NCBI GenBank assembly: GCA_027919835.1
Contig: JANVFP010000035.1
Location: forward strand, 372,001 to 436,000
DNA: 64,000 bases
Source: Lentinula raphanica
Lineage: Eukaryota; Basidiomycota; Agaricomycetes; Agaricales; Omphalotaceae
Direction of reading: 5' to 3'
The position numbers were made by a program, and so were the translations under genes. Numbering within the stretch: the stretch's first letter is position 1; each line of letters starts with the position of its first letter. Shown here in pieces: positions 51,099 through 62,971 of the stretch. The notes beneath the pieces were generated by a model, which saw only the letters and a program-made list of their open reading frames with translations, did not search any database and was not told the origin of the DNA.

Positions 51099-53365
51099 TT
51101 AATCGGTTCTCAAAGGAATAGGCGAGATATAATCAAACATATCTCTAGCATGCACATACCACATCTGCTTGTGGTCTTTGCCCCTAGGGATCAAAGCGAA
51201 AACTGGATCCCAATCATCTGGCTCACCATAATGCTTCCACACCAAGTCCGGGTCCAATCCTGAATCCCCTCGGAGGCCCAACAGGATACGAAACATATGA
51301 ATAAAATTCTCAAGGAGAACTGGTTCGTCAGCCTTCCATGTTTGCATCGTTGATGCAAAATCAATGAGAACAGCGTGATCAAGTTTCGTGACGGGATTGG
51401 TGCAAAGGAGCAACTGTTTGTTGTGCCAGTCACACTGGGCAATGTCGGCAATGTCGAGGACGCGCGCGGCGTGACGGCAACTTTGAATCTGAAGGAAGAC
51501 CCATGTAAGTAACGCGTATTATATCTTCTAGTCGACGAGCCTTACCACTGTGATCTGCCTCTCAGGAGACATGTTTTGTGATGGGTCAGATTCGAGCGAC
51601 CAGCCTCCAATGTATTCCATGAGGAGACCATATAAGATCGTCCCATCAGGTAGCGTGAACTTTTGGACAGAGGTGAGTAGGTAGTACAAGCTTCAGTATG
51701 AGAGTCGTAAAGTACCTGATGAGCACCATAGAACCAAGGAACGATAGACCCTTGCACAGGTAGAAGTTTCTCGTAAGCGAAGGACTCATTAAGGGCACCC
51801 AGCTCAGCATATACGATTCCTGAAAGCCACATAGAAGGGTCCTGATCGAGTTCATCATCCTCAGGGCCGTGCAATGGCTGAAAACGATTGTCGAAGAGCT
51901 TTAAACACAAGGACGGTGTGGACACGGGAACATTGTCGATAGTAGTGATTTGGCAACGATAAACGGTACAGATACCACTTTCTGAACCTTCATTTATGAC
52001 ATCCTGTATCTTGATCGTGAAAGATTTGCTACATTTGAAGGAGGTTTCAACTCCTGCAGCTGCAAGAGGCGACGTGCGTTGTATTGCCTCGAGATGTGCA
52101 GCGGTATCCGGTGGGATTTCAGTGACATCAAAAGGGTATATCGGACGGCTTTCTATATTAAACAGCCCGACTTCTTTCGCCTTAGCAGTAAGCGTGTCAT
52201 GAGGATGAGCGACAACTTTAGAGAAAGTTTTCGACATGTGTTCGTGCCAGCGGAAGAATTGAAGGGTCCTTGCGCGATCTCGCACCAGCGTTACCATGTC
52301 AAAATCGGAATGACGGTGATGGGTTGCAAAGAGTTCGGCGTCAGATAGAAGTTGATGCGGATTTTGAAGCGGTCCTTCAACAACAGTCTCCTGTTCGAAA
52401 TTCAGACCTGGAAAAGGTGTATTGAGAAGACGGCTCATGGGATCACTACTGAGGAGGTAAGCGGTAGTAAGAACCCTCAACGCCAGAGAGGGTTGAGTCG
52501 TTGACACCATTTCGAATGTGGGTTCAGGCCGATTTCCACTGGAGGGTAAGAAGATGGCGATTTCGGTGAAGTTCGTGATGATTATTGTGGCTGAGGGCGA
52601 AACTTCCGCAGCCAGAGATAAAGCAGACTCGACATTGGGATGGATCTTTCCATTGGGGTCAAACAGATTGCCTGGCTACAAGAATACTGTCAAGAAATAG
52701 TCGTAATGATTCGCAATGACAGATGGGCCTTACTAGAGTTACAACAATTGGAGCAGCTATATTCCAGTCTTTGAATTCTTCGACTACGAAGGTAACCCCG
52801 CAGATAGCTAGCAGATTTACATTCAAGTTGTTAGTATAACAAAGGGGAAAGCATTTCATACACTCACAATGACCAAGATCGACGGGTACACACTTCATGG
52901 GTATTTCGAGATATTCAGGTCGTTTCAATTGGTTGAAAATGTCCGTGATAGGCTGCAGCAACATCATCAAGTATTCGTTCGGTGTAAGATTACTATAAAG
53001 CACATTCTATTACTGTGAGTAGAGCTGTAGAATATATTTACGCACCTGCAAAAGTCGTGATTTTCTACCAGCCAACGTATCTTCCGTTTGTGAACAGAGC
53101 CAAGAGCACGTTGAAGCCCAGAGAGAGCCCCGCGGAGTGTTCGTCTTGATTCTTTCCATTGAACTGAGAAAGACGTGTTACCAGCAGAGGGGCTCGATGT
53201 GAGAGAGGTGTTAACTGGCCAATGCGGTGGAGGAGGAGGAGCTGCATGGAAGATTTTGTGGGGAGGTAAGAGCAATGCTGTTGAGCCCATTCGAAGAAAC
53301 CTGGCTGCAAGTATCCGCCGTGAGCACCATCGTGTTGAGTAGGAAGCCAATCCGCAACCCGCCAT
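51099..53365 (-). CDS. Kinase-like family, copy F (inverted)
   Basis: Exons 53365-53046, 52992-52868, 52807-52734, 52675-51716, 51659-51546, 51488-51099; 660 residues from the ATG at 53365 (MAGCGLASYSTR). A second start, the family MGSTAL Met, lies 25 codons downstream, so the true N-terminus is unsure. Exon 4 is 960 nt as in E, and E and F are the closest pair. The kinase-like half reads LCLKLFDNRF, EYIGGW hinge, CDWHNKQLLL and DFAST. The Asp of LFDD is Asn here. No lesion is seen. A/B/C and E/F share about the same exon borders, so the family arose once and was then copied in both orientations. Confidence 0.82.
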
Positions 53366-54207
53366 GAACAACAGTTAACAAGCTTTGAGGACGGCGAGTG
53401 GGGCCTTGTAGGGCTTTGCGTACTTATTTCCTCTCACGATTGCCGCTTTTTTGCTTCCACGGAACGTACCCGTCGGGGTCAAATTTGTGGGTCCACTTTG
53501 TAGAGCCCAACAGGGTCCAACAAGGTTCAACACCTTGATTTTTCTACGTTATTCTTGTCGCATTCATGAGTAGTGAGGACCTTCGTACCGCCCTATTCTC
53601 TCTCCATATATCCGTTGTCCTGATTAGCTCGATTGTGGACCACTGGAGAATGTGATGAAGTTGAGTGGTGCCAACTGCAAAAGCAGTATGAGTGTGCCGC
53701 TTACTAAGATTCGGCAGTTCGCGGCATGCTCACTCTGCCTCCTCGAGCGAGTCGGAGGGCACTTACTTCTTCGACGATTAGTCAGACTGTTTTTCAATCG
53801 TGTGCATGTAGCCTCGATAGTAGAAGGTACTGTTTCGGTAGCTTGATACTAGGTCGCAGAGTAAGGGGAAGAACGAGCCAACACGCGTCAGCGCTTCAGT
53901 GGCAGTTGTCCACAAGGAAAGAAACGAAGAATTTTTGTCGGAATTCGTGAGCTGTGCATGCAATCGAGGGTTACGCCTCAAAGTTCTATGTTCAAGGACT
54001 TGTACCTGTGTGCGCAATCCCCTCGCATTTAGTATTTCTGTATTTATGACCTACATGTTGAAAGAGTTTGTTAGCTATGTTCTGATTTTTTCGATGTTCA
54101 TCCACTACTAGAACTACCACATAGTCCACCTATCTCAATCCTCAAACACGCCTTCCAAAGCAGAGATAGATACATCTACCTCTGATAACTCGGACGCCTG
54201 CGATACC
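53366..54207. other. Intergenic, no gene supported
   Basis: The 5' flank of copy F and the 3' flank of the secreted-protein gene. Open frames are short and without recognisable features. Confidence 0.4.
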
Positions 54208-55324
54208 TCAGTTATCATTTCCTGGAGGAGCAGTGTACACCGGAAGCGTGATCGATGCAATCGTCCAGGTTTGACCGCCGTCAGTGGTTTCCATAGGAGT
54301 ATATTCAACTCCTTGACCGACACCGAGCGTATTGGGGAAACTTTCGTCGGGCTCAGAGAGGTAGATGACGGAATTGAGGTATTTCTGTTCGGAAGAAATG
54401 CTTATTAGTGTTTTTCATAAGTTGCCCTCGAGAAATATGATCTACCTGAATACTTGTAGTCCCTATCATATAAGAATAAGGGAGTCAGTGTCCGCGAATA
54501 TCACGGAGTTGCAGAATAGTCGTAAACTGAGTTGACTTACCTTTACAGTTCTGTTGACATTCAGTTCCGGTTCCCCAGCCACCATTAAGGAGGGGTCCGT
54601 CCTCTTGAGGATCTATGAGGAAATATCGAACGGGTTGACAAGACAAAGGGCTTACCGCTCGTAAGAGTGGAAACAACTTTGCCCCCTACGGTGACCGTCT
54701 GAGTCCAGGTCTGTCCGCTCAGCTAGACAAAACATGATCGACGATCAACTACCTCACGAACACTTGAACAGATAACTGACTGTATATGCAATACCGATTT
54801 CAGTGTCCCCGCTAACAGCAACGTAGGGCCCGTTAAACTGTCCGCCAACACTGTTGTCCGTTTTGGGTGAGCATGAACTTCATCCGGACATGTACTAGTC
54901 GTACTCACCCGAAGTAACTTGCGCTTAGACACCACTCCGTAGCGGTAGCGCCACAGCTAAGTGTATAGATTCGTAAGTTATGCTTCTGGCTACCCAAAGT
55001 ATAAGAGGCATACTAAGAATTATCAGCATCCTGATCGACGCCAGATTGGATGAGTCCACTGGTAGCGTTGCTTATGCCGATCCAAAGATACAGACCACTG
55101 CAACAACGAAGTTTAATGAAAGCTCAAGGAATCGTCGCAGAACAAACGTACGTTTCAGCATCCGCTGGAGGAGTTCCAGGGATAAACGTAGTGGAAGTCC
55201 CGATGACGGCTCCCTTTGTTGGACCAAGAGAGAATGCTGGACCCCAAGTATCCGCAGCGACGGAGGAAATAAGACCTGCGAGGACACAAGCAGGCGCGAT
55301 GAACTTGACAAAAGCAGGGTGCAT
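54208..55324 (-). CDS. Small secreted protein of unknown function
   Basis: Eight exons: 55324-55152, 55097-55014, 54956-54909, 54850-54781, 54722-54656, 54612-54541, 54462-54446, 54384-54208; 235 residues and consistent phases, including a 17-nt exon. The N-terminus MHPAFVKFIAPACVLAGLIS followed by SVAADTWG is a clear signal peptide. The mature part is Trp/Gly/Thr-rich with YCGATATEWC and ECQQNC, probably two disulfides, and repeated beta-strand-like segments (TWTQTVTVGGKVVSTL, DGGQTWTIASITL). The look is that of an all-beta, lectin- or glucanase-like fungal secreted protein, and I recall similar hypothetical basidiomycete proteins, but I cannot assign a family. An extracellular or wall location is inferred. 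Confidence 0.75.
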
Positions 55325-55920
55325 TTTGTATAGGCAATTGAAGACAGTTGGTGGTGGATGGTATTAAATACTGTTTCGCGTGTCAATCTTTTATACACTC
55401 TGCGAGCTGGGCACGAATTTGCGACCCCTCTTAATGAAATCATTCTAGATGCTACATTCGGAAAATTCACGGTTAGTTTGCGGAAGTACTGAACCTGTGT
55501 CTGACCGTGTCTCCAAGGGAATCTTCCATGTAACCTACAGGAGCAGACAGGAGCCTACAGGACGGAAGGGAATTCAGAAATCGTTTTGATCACATATCGC
55601 GTTTAATTTACCGAATTATCACGAACACGTATCAGCCTGTATCAACACATATCTGAAAAGTCTTTAATTAGAACTCCAAGCGTATGGCGAAGCCTCCCGT
55701 CTGATGCAAGAATCAAGAGTGAGAGTTCTTCGATATTGAGTATGTGCGGTCCGTCATGGTAGGTGTTGTTCGGACCGCCAAGTTCTAGCGTTCGTTCAAC
55801 CCAGGTTCAAGCCAGGACCGCGACAAGAAAGACCGAGAGACGAAGCTCGGAGAGTCACAGTGAATGTATACAGTAGTATTCATTATCGGCAATTGCAATA
55901 TAGACCGACTGCCAGACTGG
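55325..55920. other. Intergenic, promoter of secreted protein and 3' flank of oxidase
   Basis: About 600 bp with no gene supported. ACAGGAGC-type direct repeats (ctacaggagcagacaggagcctacagg) occur near 55537-55563. Confidence 0.4.
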
Positions 55921-58234
55921 CTAAACACAACTATCCACTGCAAATTTTCTGTCCTCGACAGGAATATGATCACTGAAAACATCGAATATCATCCCCATGC
56001 CTGAGCGGAAAAATTTGTTAGAGAAACATGACCACCAGTACACATGCACATGCAAAGCTCTTACCTGACTGCAAATGCACCAACACATGACAATGAACTG
56101 AGCGTTCTAGATTGAGTACCTAATGTTCGAGAAGACAAAGTCAAGTCATTGACTCACATAACCACATCCCAGGGGTATCGAACCGCACTCGAAAAATGGC
56201 ATGCCCTTTTGCGGGAACGACAAAGGTGTCCCTCAACGCTGGGGCGGTGGTTGGTAAAGTCGGCGGTCGATCCCATTTGTACGAACCCGCGCCCATTGCG
56301 GCTTCGTATGTATATAGAGGCCAGAAATGGTGTCCGTGCTAAAAATATGGGAATTGTGAGTGAACGCTAGACTATTCGAGAGAGAGAGATGTCTCGCACC
56401 AAGTGAAAAGGATGGGGTCCATCTTCAAGGTTATTCACAATTATATCCAAGACTAACGGCGTGAGCGAGCTCGATTTATTACTGTTAGCAACAGGAACAA
56501 TGAGTTCCTTCGATGAAGACACAACGTCGGTTCGAGCAAGGACAGGGTTCACGAGGTTCGGTTTCCACGTAGTTTGATTAACATATCCAAAAGGCTTGTT
56601 CCCTGTTGCAGTTCGTATCATCGTCGTCACATACATCATAACCACGTCGCTCGCAGACGGTAGTATGCGAGCGGATTCGTCTAAAGGTCGAAGCGACAGG
56701 GGATCGAGACGTTCGTCCGCGTTGAACATAGACCAACCGTGGCTGTCAGGTAAACGCGGTCCTCGACAAGAGGTGTATGACATGATGGACTTCGATTCGA
56801 GGTCTAAAGCAACATTTCTGTGCGCGATAATGAGATCGTTCGAAAGGAAAGGAAAGAGATGAGGTACAGACGGATACTTGAAATCATTATAATCCACCCG
56901 TTGTCTAAGCCAAAAATTGCAAGCGCTGGCTTCACCGCCACGGATGACCTCTACTGCGTATCGTTGACCAGGAGCGATGGTCAGTTCTTTGACTACTACG
57001 GGTTGGACTTGAGTTCCATCGGCTTCGACCACACGCAAAACATGAGAGTCGAGTGATAAGTGGATTTCTGCCAGAGAGCTAGAACGACGTGAGTTTGCCG
57101 AACAGTAGGACTGATGAGGGATTCATCCTACCCGGTATTGATAAAACGTAGTATATTCTTATGCTGAGGATGAAGCTTGAACCTTGGAGTGCGGCCTTTC
57201 TTGGGATCGCAGACAATTTTGGCGATGCTTTTGGAACAATTAAAAGCCTGATCTCCGTTGTTCAGAACGGCATCCGGAACAGGTTCTAAACACAAGACCT
57301 TTGGTTCAATCTATTCGAACAGCGATGAAAAGATCCAACACACCATTTCCGTGCGAGCGCAAACTTTGATACCAGTCCGAAACCTCTTTTCCTGAGCGAT
57401 GGTACCAATCGCCAACGAGCATCACCTGATCCAACACATCAGAAGGTTCAATCTCTCTTCTATCCTCGCTTCTCAGTTCATCCTGATGAGGCTGTGATTT
57501 TTCTACCAAACGACCAGGAGGATGAATGATCAATGCTCCGAAAAAACCGTCCGCGAGTTGGGTTGACTGATGAGAGTGATACCTGTAGCGCTATGAGTTG
57601 AGAGATAGACGTTGAGTCGAGGATGGGCTCACCAGAATGTTCCATGTTGCTCTGCCGAGAGGTGGATATGGTACGTGAAGTTTGCGCCAGGTTGTATTGG
57701 ACATTGTGTTACTCCGGCTGCGCCATCCTGCGAGTTATGACCTTGAATAGAGTTATCAGCTGTTATCAGAAAGTGCAACGCGATGAAGACATTGGGATGA
57801 ACAAACCTACTGGATGTCTTATCCCATGCCAATGTAAGCTAGTGGCTTCCGATAGCTTGTTGTACACATTCACCACAAGAACATCACCAGCTCTGGCTTC
57901 TATGGTGGGTCCGGGAAAAAGACCTACACGCAGTGAGAACGTTGAGGAGGTCGTACAGTGATAGAGGCTAGGAACCGTTGATCGTGTAGATAGTTTTCTG
58001 CACGCCGTTTGGGGAAAGGACCTCTTCCTGCAATGTCAGGTTGTAAGTTCTCTCGGATTCTGAGCTTGAGCTATATTTTGATGGAGAGAGCTGGAACCTC
58101 GAAACTTCTTCTGAGTGTACTGGTAAGAAATTCGCGAGAGGATCTCCGAGTCTTGAAGACAAGGGAGTCCAGTAAAGGAGGGCGACGGCAAGCAAGATGA
58201 GCAATGTGACTGTATAGTTCCAAAAGGGCAGCAT
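55921..58234 (-). CDS. Laccase-like multicopper oxidase with N-terminal membrane anchor
   Basis: Nine exons: 58234-57976, 57923-57811, 57727-57633, 57582-57344, 57285-57132, 57078-56400, 56338-56158, 56097-56065, 56000-55921; 610 residues. The four copper-ligand motifs are complete: LHWHG, YHSHQ, HPFHLHGHHFW and [12 protein letters not shown]. It would oxidise phenols, metals or pigment precursors with reduction of O2 to water. The residue ten after the T1 Cys is Met, where high-potential mushroom laccases have Leu or Phe. Residues 5-27 ([18 protein letters not shown]) are a hydrophobic segment preceded by few charges: signal peptide or a type II anchor, with no good cleavage site seen, so a membrane-tethered form is likely. 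The C-terminus ends FAVDSCV. Borders fit all phases. Confidence 0.9.
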
Positions 58235-58815
58235 GGTCTATGTGACCTAGAACCCAGCGTAGAAATAACATAGTTTATACGAAGCGAAGATGATCAAAGT
58301 TGAATGCACATTGCAGAGAAACGTTCAGCGCGTGATAGAGGAATGCCGAAATCGGCATCGCGTCCGTGGGAGAAAACCTTCTTTTGTCCTCGAACGTGCT
58401 ACGAGGAGCATATGCCACCTTATCGTAACTTTCCGCTGGCTACTCTTACTCCTCTGCTCAAGCCAAGCGATCTACTTCATATATGCTAGCCAAAGGCAAC
58501 CTTGCTGGTTGTTGAACGACTGGAACGAGCTTGCTGCAGTGAAAACGGAAAACTCAGGCGGAGCCGCTGTGGATATGTCGGTCCCAGGTACTTATTCAAT
58601 GCTGGTAAAGGCTATAGCTATCTTCGAATGAACTGAGCTTCTATGTAACTGCTTCTCATAATACAGTTCATCTCAACCAACGATATAGAAATATTGCGCA
58701 TGAGCGTCAAACCTCAACGTGATCCCTCGCCCCCTTGGAACAGCATAGCATATTTAAAGGAACCAAGTCGCTATACCCAGGACCTAGGACTCACGGTCTA
58801 CGATCTTCCTAGTCA
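58235..58815. promoter_or_regulatory. Shared divergent intergenic region of oxidase and phosphoesterase
   Basis: 580 bp between the minus-strand oxidase start and the plus-strand phosphoesterase start. A TATA-like CATATTTAAAGG lies at 58748-58759, about 57 bp before the ATG at 58816. An open frame at 58290-58631 has one hydrophobic stretch but nothing else to support it. Confidence 0.45.
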
Positions 58816-61800
58816 ATGATGTGGTCTCTATTGAGCGCCCTCATCGTAATTTCCTTGGCTGTCAATGCATATGCAGACAGCTTGGCCGAAGTCGAGCACA
58901 TTGTTCTATTCATGCAAGAGAACCGAGCGTTTGACCACTACTTTGTGAGTTATCACAGTACTGCTACCGATTGCATTTCATGGGATTTCACCTAGGGTAC
59001 CATGGCCGGCGTACGAGGATTCAAAGATCCTAAGTGAGCACCTCGATGTCAATCTACCAACTAGAAAAGGCTATGAATGAATGAATGAACAAACCACATA
59101 ACACAGCGTTCAAATCGATCCCGATGGCCGTTCCGTCTTCTTCCAAAAGGTCAACTCCTTTCTATCCAACGATACCGACTTTCTTCTCCCGTGGTACCTA
59201 GCTGCAGAGGGTGGCGACTTTATCAACGGTACCCAATGTATGACAGCCGGATCGAATGGATGGGCAGAAAACCATGCTGCCTTGGCTTCTGGGCAGAATG
59301 CAAGCATCTTCTTCATCCTTCTGATTTTTCGCTGTGGTCTTGACTTTCGGTTTTCGAATGAACCTTCATCAGGATCTTTGGGTCGAAGCGAACATGCCAC
59401 AGTCATGGGGTCATTTCAGGCGATCAGACCTTCCCGTCCATTTCGCCATCGCCGAAGGTTGGGCCGTAGGGGATATGTACCAACAAGGAGTTATTGCGGT
59501 AGGTCGTTGCGTTGAGATTCTACTCTGTTTTCGCTTGATGAGCATTTTTGTCAAGTCCACAAATCCTAATCGCGTTATATGGCAAACTGGTAGTATCGCG
59601 TACGAAACAATGAACACCCTTGAAAAATCCCTCGTCCTCTAAAGAGTCTTGTTTCTAGCGTTCCAGGTGGGAATGTAAACACCACCCAAGGCCCAGTTTT
59701 GGACAACAACGAGACTCCGGGCTGCTCTCGGCTTACGATGAGACTCGAAAATGGTACAGAGATCGACTCCCCTCAAAATTATAGTTGGTAAGTTTCTCTC
59801 ATGCATACAAGCAAGTCAGATTATCTCATAAGGCACGCTGCAGCTTTCCATACGATTGGAAGACTGTAAGACCATGCTCCGAAATCCAAACCTTGATGCT
59901 TACTGTACTCCGGGATATGTATGCTTACTGTACTCCGGGATATGTAGCTGCCAGAATTTTTGGAGGATGCAGGTATATCTTGGAAGGAATTTCAGGCTGT
60001 CGACAAGTAGGCATCTCGCTGTCGTTAGTGGAATCCCAGCGGATTGACATTTGAACTACAGCTTTGGTGACAATCCTCTACCAAGCTTCGTGTTCTGGCA
60101 GGACCTCGCCGACAATAACGCCACATCGGAGCTTGCACAACGAGGTATGTTCTATACGCCATCGCATTCGGGCCATGCTTCAAAACTAATCTAGGACTGG
60201 CGATGAACGGGGGTGGAAATTGGCAAGGTGGACTCGACCTGCTGAAGAAGGAAGCGTCCGAGTATGATCTACTCCTCTTTGCTATCGCCGCTATACAAAG
60301 TTTACTATCCTTCAAAGGGGAACTCTGCCAGCGGTCTCGTTCTACATCGGTAAAGCTTCATGCTCATTATTCACTTCCATGATGAATCACAAACGCTATC
60401 ACTTCACAGGCCCAGCAGAGCTTTCCGAACACCCTCCATACCGACCCATTGATGGCGGTTGGCTACAGAAAGAAGTTGTTGACGCAATTGTCAATTCGCC
60501 GAAGTACAACAAGACCATTCTCATCATCTCCTTTGACGAGAGTGGAGGATGGGGAGACCAGTATGTCAAACATCGATGTCTGTGTAAATACTGAGATTGA
60601 TGTACTTTGTTTATCTCAAGTGTGGTTCCTTTCACCTCGTATGCAACAGATTCATTTGTAAGTTTACCATCGCAGTACTAATGACCCTGCTATGATACTC
60701 GCAGACCTGAAAATACTCCTGGAGAGTGGATCACTGTGAGCTAAGCTTGTCCGCACTGTGAATCACTCTCATGAATTATTCTTCGCAGAATCCTTTCACG
60801 GGACAGCCTGCACCGACAGGACCTGGTTTTCGATTACCGTTCATGGTAATCTCGCCATGGACCCGCGGAGGTGTGGTCTTCACCGAACCCGCCGACCATA
60901 TCTCGCAAACTCTGTTCTTAGAGCAGTGGGCAGCTGCTAGGGTATGATCTCTACTTTTTCTGATCATTTTCACCGTCTCATATTCTATCTTACATACATT
61001 AGGGGACCCCATTCACAAATACACAAATCAATGATTGGAGGAGAGAACACATGTCGAATTTGACCAATTTGTTCGATTTTGAGCATGTACGTTGTGCACA
61101 TGCTTATTCTAGCTCTGGGAACTGACAGTGGCTTTTAGCCCGATTACTCTGCTGCACCAATTCCTGATACACCGCCGCCTCACACTGACCCTCTAACCTC
61201 ATTGCTTGATGGCGTATGTATCGAGTTTAGCTTCAATGATTAGGGGTCTGATCATGATTACCTCTTATTCTCACAGGACGTATTCTGTGAAAATACCTTT
61301 GCAGGACATGTTCAACCGCCCGTCCCGTATGGACAGCAGAATCAAACAGATTCTCTGTTCACAGAGACCGGCTTCAAGGTCGTTCGAGGTATGGACTGAA
61401 CATTCTCTCAAGGCTAGTCTAACTCTTACGTATGAAACACACTCGCTAGGATCACTTACTGAAGGTCGATATCTCGTTATCGAATCCAGCACTAAGAATC
61501 TTGCTCTTTCTTCTAATGACTCGGTCCTTGGTACTTCGGCGCCTACAAGCAGCAAGATTGACACGCCGTCTCAACGTTTTGTGATCCATGCCACCGATCC
61601 TTCGCTGGCCACTGGGAAAAGCTTTAGGATCTCCTCTGCTGCGTCCGTGGCGAATGCCACCGATGCTCCGTTCCTTGATTCAAATCTGCATTTCGGGTCT
61701 GTAAACTCAAGTGCCGTATTCAACATCACATACGAGGGTGGGGGCGTTTACAAGGTTTTGGAAAGCGAGAGTGGCAAGTTCTTGAGCTTAGGAGATAGCG

Positions 61801-61859
61801 GAAATCCAGCGCTGGATGGGGTAGGAGAAGCTTTCAAGATATTTTCGGTCTCCTTCTAG
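58816..61859 (+). CDS. Secreted phospholipase C-type phosphoesterase
   Basis: Nineteen exons fit: 58816-58944, 58996-59033, 59107-59299, 59373-59498, 59556-59599, 59659-59787, 59844-59865, 59948-60006, 60062-60144, 60195-60261, 60318-60349, 60410-60560, 60621-60638, 60705-60735, 60789-60941, 61003-61086, 61139-61213, 61277-61388, 61450-61859; 651 residues. A signal peptide (LLSALIVISLAVNAYA) leads to VEHIVLFMQENRAFDHYFG, the metal-site start of the bacterial phospholipase C / acid phosphatase phosphoesterase family. Later motifs are WAENHAALASGQN, SFDESGGWGDHVVPF, PENTPGEWI and FRLPFMVISPW. It would cleave phosphate esters such as phosphatidylcholine outside the cell. A C-terminal 130-residue beta-rich region follows (GRYLVIESS). 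The third intron starts GC. Confidence 0.9.
59882..59938 (+). repeat. Short tandem repeat in a phosphoesterase intron
   Basis: TGCTTACTGTACTCCGGGAT followed by ATGTA occurs twice in a row inside the intron 59866-59947. It has no coding effect. Confidence 0.7.
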
Positions 61860-62104
61860 CTTCGCCGCAACTAGGTATACGATACTATGTACCCTCAATG
61901 AATGCGTTTGAGGTGTTGTACACATCCCACTACTGGTGTGGCAAACGAACTTCATTACTCCATTTTCCCTTCATGACTGAATGCTTCACATGAACCTTCT
62001 GTGGCTGTCAAGCGCCCATCTCTTGTAGAGCGGAGGTCAGTCAGCATTATAAGGCGTTGTACTGTCTCATGAGGCTCACATTGATTTCAATCTTCTACAG
62101 CAAT
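61860..62104. other. Intergenic
   Basis: Short spacer between the phosphoesterase stop and the MYND gene; nothing else seen. Confidence 0.4.
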
Positions 62105-62971
62105 ATGCTCAACGTCGCAAACTCGTACTGCACCAACTGCAAAGAACGGACAAGTGATAGATACATGAAATGCTCCAAGTGCAAAACAGTCTCCTACTGT
62201 GTTAGCATACTGTCTATTCTGTGATTTCATTCGACCTACTCGTTGCTAACTGTCCCCAGTCGAAGAAATGCCAGCTTGATCACTGGTCCGTACATGAGGC
62301 AATGTGTGAACTCCACACTCCGGGTGAAACCTGGGGGATCAGGGTTTTGTCCAATAACTGGACTACGAAGATTGAAGATTCTTCGCAATACTTCAAGCAC
62401 GAACTCATTAAAGGAAGTGATCATCCAATTTACACCCACGGAGAACGTTGCCCTGTCACAAAACGTATCGGAATACCGCTGATAATCTATAGTACTGGTG
62501 TCCGCAACCCTGATGCAACTGGACTGAACGAGATCGTTGTAAAGCTGAGAGTTGAGGCGACCGATGGTTTTGCTCCAGATACGTGAGTAGTAGTTCATTC
62601 TATCATTCGTTGCATCAGCATGTTGAACCACGCGTGCTTTGGCGAATGGCAGATGGTTACAGATGCCCGGGGAGGTAAGTGTATCATGAATGTGGCAAAG
62701 TTATGTCGCTCAGACCCATTGCGCTTCTTATCAATGGCACTAGTGCTTGGTCATTCGAGAGGATCGAAAGCCGCTTACACGCGAAATGCTCGAAACAGTG
62801 TACGGCTTCATGAGGCATCTCATGAGCTACCCAATTCTGGACGAAGGATGGGCATCGTGGCAAGGACTGCTGAACCCGTCTGTTTGGCAAATGTATGCGA
62901 AAAATTACTATGAGGATCAGAAGGCTGCTGGTCGCCAGGGGTTCGGTTGTTTCTTCCCTTTGGTAGACTAG
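62105..62971 (+). CDS. MYND zinc-finger protein
   Basis: Exons 62105-62200, 62260-62582, 62619-62674 and 62760-62971 give 228 residues. The N-terminus is a MYND finger: YCTNCKERTSDRYMKCSKCK then SYCSKKCQLDHWSVHEAMC, with the Cys/His pairs in the usual order, split by the first intron. MYND domains bind Pro-rich partners, often in transcriptional control. The rest is a conserved-looking region without known domain, ending with TVYGFMRHLMSYPILDEGWA and QKAAGRQGFGCFFPLVD. The last intron uses an acceptor inside TCATTCGAG, which keeps frame, but an earlier acceptor cannot be excluded. A cytosolic or nuclear role is inferred only from the domain. Confidence 0.78.

Noticed and set aside
58290..58631. 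Possible small membrane protein upstream of the phosphoesterase
   Set aside because: Only one hydrophobic stretch, no paralog, and it lies in the shared promoter region of two well-supported genes.
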